The notes: generated by a model not told the origin, from the sequence alone. A stretch of 64,000 nt of DNA from Metamycoplasma hyosynoviae (GCF_004365165.1 NZ_SOCH01000004.1:1-64000); one strand, 5' to 3'. Positions 10,507 to 21,825 are shown, counted from the first letter of the stretch. Translations and numbers: made by a program.

Positions 10507-10646
10507 AAATAATTTTTTTTCAATATTTCTTCATAAATACCTTTATAAATTATTCAAATTTAAAATTAATTTCAAATTTTAAAATTATATTTATAATAAC
10601 TTATTCTTTTTGATATTATGCTAGATGCAAAATACGTAACTATTAT

Positions 10647-10904
10647 TTAGATATAATATGATTTTTTTAATTTATCCCGAAATTGTAGCAATGCTTTCTT
10701 TAATTCTCTAACAACAACACTTAAAAATTTTATTCTAAATATATTTTTGAATGAATAACTAATATAGATTCCTGTCGCAACGTGGAATTTATTCTTATTT
10801 AAAAAATCCAAGCGCTCTGCAATTAACTTTATTACTTGTGTCGTGCTTGGACTTATAATTGAACCTAAGCTATTATGCTTAATTTTTAATTTTAAAAATT
10901 TATT
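10647..10904 (-). pseudogene. Fragment of a Y-family DNA polymerase (little-finger region)
   Basis: An 85-codon frame with no start codon runs in phase directly after the stop of the large surface gene at 10905. Its translation contains VIKLIAERLDFLNKNKF and then TGIYISYSFKNIFRI. This fits the Y-family pattern of a helix ending in a conserved Arg-Leu, then a short strand, a Tyr-Ser and a basic turn. It differs from the intact polymerase at 48955-50160, so it is not a recent copy of that gene. It is probably the 3' remnant of a UmuC/DinB-like gene lost by deletion. The family call rests on pattern similarity only. Confidence 0.4.
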
Positions 10905-13900
10905 CTATGAATTATTTCACTTAATTTCCAAACCATTACCATTAGATACACCATTAGGTTGAGATTCGGTTCAGAATTGTCCTGCTCAATATGTATTTCA
11001 AGTTTCGGGTTTTTGAGTTTTACCTTTTATTTCAATTGTTATTTTCTTATTAAAATCTAATTGAGCTAATGCCATTTCTGTAGGATTGTCAGAATAAAAG
11101 TATTTATAATTTTTATTTTTCTCTTCACCAAAAATTACAAACGGACCAACATGTGAAAGTGTTGAAGGAAGAATTATTTTATTGAAAGCAGGTCATCAGA
11201 ATGCTTTTCTAGATAATTTATTTAAAATTGTATGAGATAAATCAACAGTTTCAATTTTTAAATCTCCAAATACTTCTTGTGCTTCATTTACATCATCTTT
11301 ACCAATTTGCTCTAATTTCGTTAATTCATTAAGATTAATTTTTGTTACATTTGCAAAGTTAATAACACTATTGGTAATTTTCTTAACATTTTTAGGAAGT
11401 TTAACCTCTTCAACAGCTTTTCAGTTTCTAAATACTTTATCAAATACATTTGCATCAGTATCATTTGGAAAATCTGGTAATTGAAGTTTTTTAATATTAT
11501 TAAGACCTGCAATTTTTTCAAAATTAAAGTTATAATTTTTGATATTAGTTAAATCAAGTTCTTCTAATGCGTAGTTTGTGAAGTCAAACATATAATGTTC
11601 AAAATGATTTATGGTATCAGATTTAAAAGTGAACTTCTTGATTTTATTCCCAGTAAATGCATTTTTAATGAAATTATCATATGAAATAGAAGTATCATAA
11701 GTTTCATTTGTTTCTTTATTATCATAGAATTTATATAGTGTTTTATGATCATTAGATTCTAAATAAAACTTATTATCTTCTGTACGTAAATGGATTGTTT
11801 TTTCCCCATTAGATGCATTTAATTGTATTCTAAATGAACCTTTTACATTCAATAAATCAGTATAATTACCTTCTGTAGGGAATAATGAAGCGAAGTTTTC
11901 TACACCCAAATTGTATTTTGTGTGAGTTTTGTAATGTTTTTTAGCTTGATATGTATCATCTTTACCATAATAGTTACAATAACTTGAAAATAGGTTAGTA
12001 ATTTCTTGAACATTATCATACATTTCAAGATAATATAAATCAGATGCTTCACCTTCGATTAAAGTGTTAATTTTCTTGATAGTTTTTGGAAGTCTAATTC
12101 CAAGTACTTGAGAATATTTATCATCATAAGTGTTGATAATAAGTTTTTCAATTTCTTCAATACCTTCTTCTATATCAACAAAATAGTTTTTACCGAAGTT
12201 TTCATTTGAATATAAAGTGTTAATCTTAACTACTTTATAACAACCAATTTTTGCTGGTATTTTAAATACTTCTTTTACTCTACCTGTTAAAACTGCTACT
12301 TTATTTCCATTACGTTCAATAACGTCATATGTGAAATTTTGTTCATTATCATTTACAGTTTTAAAGTTATTTATAACTTTAATGCAAGTACTTGACTTTA
12401 CAGTAGGATGTTTTTTATTTTTAATTTGGTATGTAACAGTTAGCTCATTTGAACTAGTTTGTTTAACAGTAGGAGTTCCTTCAATTTCACAACGTTCATC
12501 TAAATTTTGTGTTTGAATTTCACTAAAGTTATCTCAAAATTCATATGCCATTCTGTTTTGTTTGTTAGCAACATCAAATTTAACTTTTTGAGCTAAACTT
12601 TCAATTAATTCTTGTGGCATTTTAAAGCCTGTGATTTCTTTTTGATGTTGTGATGAGAAAATATCAGATCTACCAGTTTTATCTTTGATTCTAAATGAAA
12701 CTTTAATTGATACCAAATCAGCGGGATGTGATATTTCAACACTACCAGGATCTATTTCGAAATTTGCATCTATAGTTTGTTTCAAATGTGAAAGTTGAGT
12801 AACTTGTGTTGCTTCTTTTGATTCAACACCATCGACTGCAATTACATTAGTTTGATTTAAATATGCATCTAATTCTGATTGAATTGCATAATGTTTAAAA
12901 TTAGTTATCTTATAAGTTTTTTGTTCTGATTCAAATTGAGTTTTCTTATCTTTAATTTTAAATGAAACTATAGCATTAGTTCTTTTTGTAGAATCTGCTT
13001 CATCTTCTTGAATTAATTCATCGCCAACATAAACAACTTCTAAATTATTGCTATTAGCTTGTGATAAAAGTGTATTTGTTAAATTAGTTTTCTTTAAACT
13101 ACTTGCAAAAGTGCTTTCTTTATCAGTGTAGTCAAAAGTTATACCATTAGCTGCATTTTCAACTGCTTTTTTGTAATCAAAAAAGCCGGCTATTTCAAAT
13201 TCGATAGCTTTAGAAGATTCTTTTGTGTTTTTGTCAACTATTTTTAGCTTAGTTTTAATCTTGTCTTCTAATTTTTCAAATGTTTCAAATTCAAATTCAT
13301 AGTTTGAATTTATTGTTGTTCCTTCAATAATACCTTCTTTGTTGGCATCTTGAATATAAGTAGAACCTACATTTTTATAATTAACATTCAAACCTTTTAA
13401 ATAATCAGTTAATTTAGTTGAAGGAATAGCAAAGTCATTGAATTTGATTTCTAATTTATCAGAAATAAATTTTTCATCATCAACTGATTTAACTTTTAGT
13501 TGATAAGAAATCACTGCTTCAGCTTCATCATCATTAGTTGTAACATCAATATTTACAACTTCATATTGTAGGGGATCTTCACTATCTTGTCTAGGGAAAA
13601 TATTAAAGTATTTGAATTTACCATTTTCTTTTTTAGCTATTTCCGAAGCTAAGAATTTACCACGGTTGAAATTAAAATCAAATGTAATTTGAACCTTATC
13701 ATTAAATCTATCTTCTTCTTTTTCACTAATTTGACCAAGTTTGTTAAGTTCAACTTTTTCTTTCGGAGGTTTTATGTTTCTAAATTCAAATGCACGATAA
13801 TTTGATTGTGCTTTAGTAAATTTATTACGAATAGCAAACTTTGTACGGAAGGTAGTGTAAGGCTTATCTTTATCAAGTGGTTGCTTATTAACTTGATCTT

Positions 13901-14225
13901 CTTCAGTTTCTACAATAAGTTCATAAAGTTTAGTATTTAATCCAGATGAAACAAAGTCAGTTATTGTTTTAATATCATCTTTAGTTTTTCCATCTTTATC
14001 TTTTACATCAATTTTAATTGACTGTAAAACTTTGTCAAGAAAAGAAACTTTTCTTTGATTTGAAAAAACTGTTGTTATTGATACTACTGAAGATAATGCT
14101 GCAGCAGCTGCACCTGCAGCTGATCACACTATAACTTTGTTTTTAGGATTTTGAGTTTTTACTTTACCTTGATTTTGTTGCAAAGGTTCTTGAGTATTTA
14201 AATTTTTCTGTTCTTGCTCTTTCAT
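10905..14225 (-). CDS. Large membrane-anchored surface protein with leucine-rich repeats (copy 2)
   Basis: This 1106-aa paralogue of the protein at 6416-9469 has the same plan: a Gln-rich N terminus (MKEQEQKNLN), one membrane anchor, a conserved region of about 200 residues, repeated modules ending in EIAGF, KITNFKHY and EITGFKMP, then BspA-like leucine-rich repeats (LPKNVKKITNSVINF, IILPSTLSHVGPFVI) and a Trp-rich C terminus. It is 89 aa longer, which equals one extra module (around FDYKKAVENAANGI to KITNFKHY). The leucine-rich part diverges strongly from copy 1. It starts 12 nt after the tail-anchored gene. Many UGA-Trp codons are used. It is probably an exposed adhesin or antigen. Confidence 0.85.
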
Positions 14226-14237
14226 AAGTTAGTGCCT

Positions 14238-15041
14238 TTACAAAATTTTTGCAAATGATAAGATTAGAAAAATTAAATTAATTAAAAACAAGCCTGAAAT
14301 TACACCAATAACTGCAAATACTCATTTTGGCATTTTGTATCTAACAGTTGAGATTTTGATAGATTCAGTTGCTTCAAAACCTGTGTTTTTAAGAATTTCA
14401 GAAATTTTAGAACTTGCTAAAATTGCTTCTGAATAGTATTGAGTAGGTGTGCCAATACCGCCAATGGTTTTAATAAAGATTTGTGATTTTGCTTTGTCTT
14501 GTTCTAGGAAATAATAAACGTCAACATCACTACCATTTTCTAAAACATTTTCAATCACAATTTTTCCGTTAAAATTTTCAAGTGATACTTTAACATCTGA
14601 TTTTTGAATGTCTTTGGCTTTTTTAGATTTAGCAAGTAATTCAATTTTTACTTTTAATGCTAAATCGTCAAGTGTTTGAGCAGCGGCTGCTGAAGTAACT
14701 TGTTTGATTTCTTCAGTTTTACCTGCTTGAATTTCTAGGAGTTTATTTTTTAATAGAAATTCAATGTTTGTAGTTTTAACATCAACTTTTAATGCTACTA
14801 ATTTATCTAAAAGTTGTTTTGATTTTAAAACATCTAAAATCCCACAAACTTTGTTTTGGAAGTAAAAATACAACATTGTTTGTGGGATTTTTGCGTTTTG
14901 CATAACAAATTGTTTTAACGATTCTAGTAAGTTTGGCAAGACTACCGGTTTTGCTTGCACTCCAACTTCAGAGATTAAATAAATAGTTTGTTTTGTTTGT
15001 GGATGGATAGTTTCTCTTAATAGAAACTTTTTCTCAGCCAT
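14238..15041 (-). CDS. Tail-anchored 267-aa protein (copy 2)
   Basis: This is nearly identical to the protein at 9484-10287, including the C-terminal hydrophobic anchor preceded by a UGA-Trp. The soluble part differs at about 14 of 239 positions, mostly conservatively. It leads the second cassette and is followed after 12 nt by the large surface protein. AAAGGAG precedes ATG 15041. Strong conservation next to a fast-diverging partner suggests it has a fixed intracellular or membrane role, for example handling or anchoring the surface protein. That role is inference and the family is unknown to me. Confidence 0.85.
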
Positions 15042-15064
15042 TTTTTTCTCCTTTGATTGTGAAT

Positions 15065-15076
15065 TTTTACGTAAAA
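15065..15076. promoter_or_regulatory. Conserved palindrome in cassette 2 leader
   Basis: This is the same 12-bp palindrome TTTTACGTAAAA as at 10302-10313, again between the -10 box and the ribosome-binding site of a tail-anchored gene. Confidence 0.5.
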
Positions 15077-15085
15077 TTCTTTTGA

Positions 15086-15116
15086 ATTGTATTGCAAAAC
15101 AAAAAAAAAAAAAAAA
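15086..15116 (-). promoter_or_regulatory. Putative phase-variable promoter, cassette 2
   Basis: On the minus strand a T16 tract (15116-15101) is followed by the same nine bases as in cassette 1 (GTTTTGCAA) and the -10 box TACAAT (15091-15086). Sequence upstream of the tract differs between the cassettes, so the conserved unit is tract plus -10 plus leader. The tract is one base longer than in cassette 1, which is compatible with different switch states. Confidence 0.65.
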
Positions 15117-15254
15117 TGGTCTTTCAAATCACATAGAGGCAAAAATTATCCTTATTCAAAGGAAAATTTGTGAAATTAATGAATTTTTATAATGGTTTCA
15201 AGGAATGTGAAAAACTAATATTAGTAAAACATTTTTAGTAAATAAAAATAAGGT

Positions 15255-15283
15255 TTGCAAAGATTTTGCATTTATAATATAAT
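15255..15283 (+). promoter_or_regulatory. Promoter of prs
   Basis: TTGCAA (15255-15260) and TATAAT (15278-15283) are separated by 17 bases, 40 nt before the prs start codon. An overlapping second TATAAT lies at 15273-15278. Confidence 0.6.
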
Positions 15284-15322
15284 TTAAAATAATTAAATTA
15301 ATTACCAATAAATGGATAAATA

Positions 15323-16297
15323 ATGGAAAATAAAAAATTAAATGATGTAGTTATCTTTGGAATGGATAATTCAATTCAATTAGCCAAAAGAATAGGTAAA
15401 TACATCAAAACAAATGTAGAAGAAGTTGAAAAAATTACATTTGCTGATGGTGAAAATTTACTATTTTCAGATATCACCGTAAGAAATAAAAGTGTATTTG
15501 TAATTTGTAACACAGCAAAACCCGTAAATGAAAATTTAATGCAACTTTTAATATTTATAGATTCACTTAAAAGAGCTAGCGCTAAACACATAAATGTAGT
15601 TATTACATATTATGGATATGCTAGACAAGATAGAAAAGCAGCAGGAAGACAACCAATTACTGCAAAATTAGTTGCTGATTTGCTTGAAAAAGCAGGATGT
15701 ACTAAAATAATTGCAATTGATTTACATAACCCATCAATTCAAGGTTTTTTCAACATTCCTGTTGATGATTTGCGTGGACAATTCATTTTTGCAAATGAAT
15801 TAAGAAGTAGAAAAAACGATTTTGTTATAGTTTCACCAGATCATGGTGGTGCCGTACGTGCAAGACAACTATCAGAACTTCTAAATAATGGCGAACAAAT
15901 TGCTATTATTGATAAAAGAAGAACTGCACCTAATGTATCTGAAATAATGGGAGTATTAGGAAATGTTAAGGATAAAAATGTAGTTATATTTGATGACATC
16001 ATCGACACTGGTGGAACAATAATTAATGCTACAAGAGCATTAAAAGAAAAGGGTGCAAAAAAAATTATTGTAGCTGCTACTCATGGTCTTTTTTCAAAAG
16101 GTTTTGAAATGTTTGAAAATGAACCTGTTATTGACGAAGTTATTATCACAGATTCAACTAATAAAGAAGATTTAAAACATTTTAAAAAATTGAAAATTTT
16201 ATCACTTGCAGAATTTTTAAGTATGGTTATTGAAGCTAATATTAACAAAACTTCAATAACAGAAGTTTATGATGCTTACGGAAACACAAACAAATAG
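15323..16297 (+). CDS. prs: Ribose-phosphate pyrophosphokinase
   Basis: This 324-aa enzyme makes PRPP from ribose 5-phosphate and ATP for nucleotide salvage and NAD synthesis. Visible motifs are YYGYARQDRKAAGRQPI (catalytic and flexible region), DLHNPSIQGFF, the signature SPDHGGAVRA, and the PRPP loop VVIFDDIIDTGGTI (about 220-233). The length is typical. There is no strong Shine-Dalgarno sequence before ATG 15323. rsmG overlaps the 3' end by 29 nt, so the genes are co-transcribed. Confidence 0.96.
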   Translation: MENKKLNDVVIFGMDNSIQLAKRIGKYIKTNVEEVEKITFADGENLLFSDITVRNKSVFVICNTAKPVNENLMQLLIFIDSLKRASAKHINVVITYYGYARQDRKAAGRQPITAKLVADLLEKAGCTKIIAIDLHNPSIQGFFNIPVDDLRGQFIFANELRSRKNDFVIVSPDHGGAVRARQLSELLNNGEQIAIIDKRRTAPNVSEIMGVLGNVKDKNVVIFDDIIDTGGTIINATRALKEKGAKKIIVAATHGLFSKGFEMFENEPVIDEVIITDSTNKEDLKHFKKLKILSLAEFLSMVIEANINKTSITEVYDAYGNTNK

Positions 16298-16976
16298 TTT
16301 GGTTGATAAGTATTTGCCAAATACCAGTAGTTTAATTAAGCAAAATTTATATAAATACTACACTTTAATTGAAGAAGAAAATCAAAAATATAATCTCACC
16401 GGATTTTATAATGAAAAATTATTTTGTGAGGGTATTATAGAATCTATTTTGGTATTCAAAGAAATTGAAACTAAAATATGCATCCTTTCAAGCAAAAACA
16501 TTTTAGATATAGGTTCAGGTGTAGGATTTCCCTCGATTCCTTATTTTATATATTCAAACTTTAACTTTAATTTATTTATCCATGAGCCATTAGGTAAAAG
16601 ATGTAATTTTTTACAACTTGTTAAAGAAAAATTGAATATAAAAAATTTGGTAATTGAAAACATTAGAACTGAAAGTTCTAATGAAAAAGAAAAGTTTGAT
16701 TTTATTACAGCACGTGCTGTAAGTGAATTAAAAAATCTAATTGAAATATCGCATCATATTGGCAATTTAAATAGTGTATTTTGTTTTATTAAATCAAATA
16801 ATTATTTAAATGAAATAAATAATGCTAGTTGAATAATAAAAGAGCTTGATGTTAAACTAGAAACATTAAAATTAGAGCCATTTTTTACCATTTCTAATAA
16901 TTTAATTTATTATCATAAAACCAATCCTACTCCAAAGAATTTTCCTAGAGATTGAGCTAAAATAATTAAATCTTAA
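16269..16976 (+). CDS. rsmG: 16S rRNA m7G527 methyltransferase
   Basis: This 235-aa SAM-dependent methyltransferase (GidB) modifies G527 of 16S rRNA. The N-terminal region shows KYNLTGF, typical of the family. The SAM-binding loop ILDIGSGVGFPSIPY follows, then a conserved FDFITARAVSELKNLIE segment corresponding to the family's RAV/LA motif. Two UGA-Trp codons lie in the last third (NNASW and RDW). The start overlaps prs by 29 nt; ATG 16269 or the adjacent ATG 16272 may be used. The gene ends at a very strong terminator. Confidence 0.93.
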
Positions 16977-16983
16977 TTCATAA

Positions 16984-17036
16984 AATTAAAAAATCTTGTT
17001 TGAATTTAATTTATAAAACAACAAGATTTTTTAATT
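16984..17036. terminator. Bidirectional terminator between rsmG and the P-type ATPase
   Basis: A 17-bp perfect stem (16984-17000 with 17020-17036, core ATCTTGTT/AACAAGAT) is flanked by A and T runs and lies between convergent genes. It can end transcription from both sides. Confidence 0.9.
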
Positions 17037-17060
17037 ATTGAAATTATTGAAATTATTGAA
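17034..17060. repeat. Triplicated 9-bp tandem repeat
   Basis: Three exact head-to-tail copies of ATTATTGAA lie between the terminator and the stop codon of the minus-strand ATPase. It is noncoding and could vary in copy number. Confidence 0.7.
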
Positions 17061-17067
17061 ATGTAGT

Positions 17068-19923
17068 TTATTTTTGAGATGCTTTTATGATGCGGTGTTT
17101 TTCAATAGCTAGCAAAATAACTTTGTGAATTTGGTAGATTGGAATTAATAGCAGTGGTAAACACAAGCCATAAATTAAAAGATGTGGAGTTGTAGTTAGA
17201 TCTTCGGTAATTTTGAAAACTATGGCAATTTGTTTTATGAAAGATACGATGAATAAAAAGCCTAGGCTAATAAATACTGATAAATAAATTTTTCAATAAA
17301 ATAGTGGATTTGAAACAATAAATGGTTTTTTACTCATTAAATTAATTGCATTAAATGTAGCAGAAATACCTAGAATTAAAAATGCACAAGTAGATCCATA
17401 TTCAACAAATTTATGAGCTGTAGAAGCATCTTTTAAAGCATAGTAGGCTCCAAGGTAATATCCAACTAGTGATAAAATCCCTATTAAAATGCCTTGTCAA
17501 AGTGTATTAATGCCCATTTTATTTGCAAATATTGATTCATCTTTGGATATAGGTTTGCTTTTCATATAGTTTTCTTTAGATTCTTGAAGGCCTAAAGCAA
17601 TTGCGGGAAAACCATGGGTAAATAAGTTAATTCATAATAGTTGAGTTGCTCCTAATATATAGAAGTTAAAAGAACTATTTTTTTGAATTTGCTCATTTAT
17701 TTGTGTGTTGAATACTGCTTTAAATATAATTAGTCCAAAGAACACTAAAATAATTTCAGCAATTGAAGTTATTAAAAGGTTTTGGATTACATTTTTAATC
17801 TTTTGGTAAATAGAACGCCCATTTTCAACAGCTGAAACAATTGTTGAAAAATTGTCATCTACTAATATCATATCAGCTGCTTGTTTTGAAGCTTCTGTGC
17901 CAGTTATTCCCATAGCACATCCAATTTCAGCTGCTTTTAGTGCGGGGGCGTCATTTACACCATCACCAGTCATAGCAACAACTTGGTTTTTAGCTTGTCA
18001 AGCATGAACTATACGAAGTTTATCTTCAGGGGCTACACGAGCATAAACTGAATATTTTTCAATATTTTGAATTAATTCTTCATCACTTATTTTCATAAGT
18101 TCTTGTCCAGACATAGCAACATCACCTTCTAAGTATATACCAAGTTCTTTAGCAATTGCAATAGCAGTGTTAATACTATCTCCTGTAATCATAATAGGTT
18201 TAATATTGGCTGCTTTACAAATTTCAATTGCATCTTTTGAACTTTGTCTAGGAGGATCTATCATTGCAAGCATACCCACAAATTGAAGTGTACTTTCAAG
18301 AGCAAGTACTTGTTCAGATTCAGATAATTTATTTAAGTTTTTTAAAGAAGTGTCGCTTATTTTTTTAATAGCAAGAGCAAGAACACGATAAGTTTTATCA
18401 GATCAGTCTTCAATTTGTTGCTTCATTTGCTTAAATTGTGTGTCATTTAAATTATTACATTTTGATAATAAAATGTCAGGCGCACCTTTTACAATAACAA
18501 CATTTTCACCTTCAATTTTGTTAATTGAAGTCATTAATTTTCTATCACTATCAAAAGGTAGAGTGAAAAGTCTTGGAAATTTTGTGTCTAATTCTAATTT
18601 GGTTTTAATATCTGAATTTTTTTCAAGAGCATATAAAAGTGCAATTTCGGTAGGATCGCCTGTTTCTTTATAAAATGCTATGTTGTTAGAATCTAATTCT
18701 TTAACAATATTAGCTTCCGAACAAAGTGAGGCATATTGAAACAAGTTTAATAAATTTGAAGTAGTTGAAACTGATTTGTAGATATATTTAGAATCTAAAG
18801 AGTAATGATCTACAACAGTCATTTTGTTTTCAGTCAATGTTCCTGTTTTATCTGAACAAATAATCGAACAAGATCCAAGTGTTTCAACAGACATAAGATT
18901 TTTGATGATGGCTTTTTTTTGAGCCATTTTTTGCACACCAATTGCAAGAATTATGGAAGTAAAGGCAACAAGTCCTTCTGGAATAGCAGCAACTGCCAGT
19001 GAAACACCATTAATAAAGGTTGTGCTTCAGAATAAAACGTTGTTGAATTTACCTTTGCTGATTACGTGGAAAATAATTTGAACTAATACACTTAATAAAA
19101 ATAGTACAATTCCTGAAATAGCAAATATTTTACCTAACTTAGTAATTTTACGTTGCAATGGAGTAAGTGATTGCTTTTGCATACTTACTAGATTAGAAAT
19201 TTTACCAATTTCACTATCAATACCAGTTTTAGTTACTATATAAGTAGCATTTCCAGAAGATACTATCGAAGATGAAAAAAGAGCAAATTTTTGTTCAGCA
19301 ATAGGAAGTGATTCATCTTTTAGTTCAGAGAAATGCTTTTCTACAGCTTCAGATTCACCTGTTAATGAGCTTTCAATTACATTTAAGTTTTTTGAAGAAA
19401 GAATGTAGCCATCTGCTGGAACTATGTCACCTGTATCTAAAAAGATTATATCTCCAACTACAATTTCATCAGATGGAAGAGTAATTAATTGTCCATTTCT
19501 TTTAACTTTAGCATTTGGTGAATTTAATTTTCGTAAAGCATTTATAGCTTTTTCACTTTTTATTTCTTGAACCGCACCAATAAAAGAGTTAATGAGAATA
19601 ACTATTAATATAATAGTGGGTTCAATAAAACTAACAGTTAGTTCAATTGATTTAACTCAATTAATTTGGCTAGCAGATACAATTGCCATAATATAAGAAA
19701 GTAAAGTAGAAAAAAGCAAAATTAAAACAAGTAAGTCTTTAAATTGTTCTAAATAAACTAATAAAGGATTTTTCTTTTTGGCTTCACGTAATGTGTTTTT
19801 ACCAAAAAGTTTTTGACGTTTATTTACTTCTTCATCAGTTAGTCCAGTGTTAATGTTTGTATTAATATATTGCTTATAATCAGGTTTTGATTGAATATCT
19901 ACATTATTATTTTTATTTATCAT
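17068..19923 (-). CDS. Type II P-type cation ATPase (calcium pump type)
   Basis: This is a 951-aa membrane pump that couples ATP hydrolysis to cation transport, most likely Ca2+ export by family resemblance. In order it has a cation-ATPase N-terminal domain ([19 protein letters not shown]), two membrane helices, the actuator motif [10 protein letters not shown], a helix with the ion-site motif AIPEGL, the phosphorylation site [10 protein letters not shown] (Asp358), the nucleotide-binding domain with KGAPD, MITGDS, and the hinge [11 protein letters not shown] (652-661). C-terminal membrane helices follow. Many UGA-Trp codons occur. It is monocistronic, with its own start at ATG 19923. The exact ion cannot be fixed from sequence alone. 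Confidence 0.93.
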
Positions 19924-20040
19924 TTTCTAGCCTTATTTTGTTAATTAAATTTTATATTATTTGGTTTTTATATTTAACAATATAAGAAAAATTTATGAAA
20001 GTAAAAACTTTATTGGATTTTGATATTAAGCAAAATCTAA

Positions 20041-21708
20041 TTAAAAGTCATTTCCTTCATTTAATCTTGTAATAAATTCTTCAAAAGAATAAGGTTTTTT
20101 TAATGATTTTCGGTTAAAAAAATCAATTAAATCATTTTTGATTCTATCACGTAATATATTTGATTTATTATCAAATGGTTCTTCAAACATTTTAATTGTT
20201 TGAGGAGATGCTTTAAAAGCTTCTATAGTTTGAGTGTAATTATAACTAATAGGATCTAATTCAGAAATTTTGCTTGCTTTAAATTCTGAAATAAATTCTT
20301 TTGAAGGAAATACATAATTGCAAGCAAAAGCATAATATTCTATAGGTGTTAAGTTTTTTAGTGCAATAATATGTATTTTAGGACTTTTATCTTCATCTAC
20401 TGTTTTATAAATTAATTGCCAGTTTTGACGATTTTTTATGTCATAAAGTCAATTAACAAACTTTTTAATCTTTTTGTTTTTTTCAGGTGAATGTGATATT
20501 CCCATAATATTAAGGCCTTGATTTAAAAAAGAAGATTTAGTTTGTTCTGCTTTATTTTTCATTGGAGATTGCATATAAAGGAAATCTTTTTCAGTTAAAA
20601 GTTTGTTATATTGTTTAATTCATTCAAATGAACTATGTGATGAAATTAAAGAAAATATTGTGTCATAAAAAGCAGGCGGAACTGTCAAAGGCATCTTTTT
20701 TTGAATGTGGAGTGCTGAATTAAATGAAGCCTGAGTTTCAATACCATAAACTTCTTTCAAGCTATTGTATGAACTAGATCCTTTTTCAAATATTGGCTTG
20801 TAATTTAAATAAGGAGATGTTGTTGTTCTTGGTTTTACAAAATATTCATCATAATCACAACCCGCATTATTAAATTGCATTTGAAAAAGAAGGTTGGGAA
20901 TGTGGTGGTTATATAATAGTCTTTTAGGTTCTTTTTGTTCTTTATTATTCAAAATAGCAGCTATTTCATTTGAAAAAGCAAACATATCATAGTAGTTTAA
21001 AAGAATACTGTCTGAATATTCCAGTTTTGTATTTTTTAAAGCTTCTAAATTTAAAACATTAGCAAAATTTCAGGCTTTATCAATTTCGCTTTTTTTATGG
21101 TCATTTGCATTTTTATAATGCTCTATAATCTCTAAAAGTCTGGTTTTCTCTCCTATAGGAGAAAGAAGTTTTTTGGTTGGAAATTTTTGGTCAATAATTT
21201 CTTGAATTTTTGTTAGTACATAACCTAATGTAATTTTATTTACTATTAATGAATCGGTGCTAATGCCGGCTGGCAAAATACCGATGGTAGAACTAGCGAA
21301 TGCGCGTTTATTAACTTCTAAAAATTCAGGGTAAATGCCAGAAGTTGAAATTTCAGTTGAAAAATCTAAAAGACGGTTGTAATAATTAATGGCAAATGCT
21401 AGTGATGGATAGTGAATAACAAGATCAGAAACATAAGGATCATCTACTCGAAGTGAAAGGTTAGTTTGGTTATATACATTATTTCGATTAGCCATAGTTA
21501 CTAATTTAACTTCAGTAAAATTAGGAGATTTCTTTTGTTCGGAATTATATTTAGAAGCTAAAACTTCAAATTGTTTGTAGCGAGCATCTTCGATGTGGAA
21601 TGGAATTAAAACTTCAATGTGTTTATTTTCACATTTTTTTGCAATTAAAGGTGTAGTTATAAATGGAGTAACTAAAGCTAGCAAAAAAAGTTTTTTCTTT
21701 AGTTGCAT
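20041..21708 (-). CDS. Substrate-binding lipoprotein of the ABC locus
   Basis: This 555-aa lipoprotein has the box PLIAKKC (Cys26). The mature part begins HIEVLIPFHIEDARYKQFEVLASKYN, the look of an extracellular solute-binding protein of the sugar/glycerophosphate class, followed by MANRNNVYNQTNLSLRV and long helical stretches. It lies downstream of two permeases and an ATPase. A terminator at 21754-21788 separates it from them, so it probably also has its own promoter. GAAAGGAATTAA precedes ATG 21708. It resembles the large P80-type lipoproteins of mycoplasma ABC loci. The ligand is unknown. Confidence 0.75.
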
Positions 21709-21753
21709 TTAATTCCTTTCATTAGATTTTAGGTTGTTAATTAATTTTATAAG

Positions 21754-21788
21754 AAAAAAATGGCAAATGGTTAGTTTGCCACTTTTTT
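21754..21788. terminator. Terminator or attenuator inside the ABC locus
   Basis: TGGCAAA (21761-21767) pairs with TTTGCCA (21775-21781), with A7 on one side and T6 on the other. On the minus strand it ends the permease segment before the downstream lipoprotein gene, which could lower that gene's expression or separate it. Confidence 0.8.
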
Positions 21789-21825
21789 ATCAATAATAAT
21801 TGGTTTAAGATTATTAATAATGTAA

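Noticed and set aside
17034..17060. Triplicated 9-bp repeat as the start of a CRISPR-like array.
   Set aside because: The units are directly adjacent with no spacers and no cas genes lie nearby.
17068..19923. The P-type ATPase looks like four or more broken gene pieces.
   Set aside because: All breaks are UGA codons at Trp positions in one continuous phase. With code 4 the gene is intact, and the same holds for arcB, pheT, pheS, recA and the surface genes.
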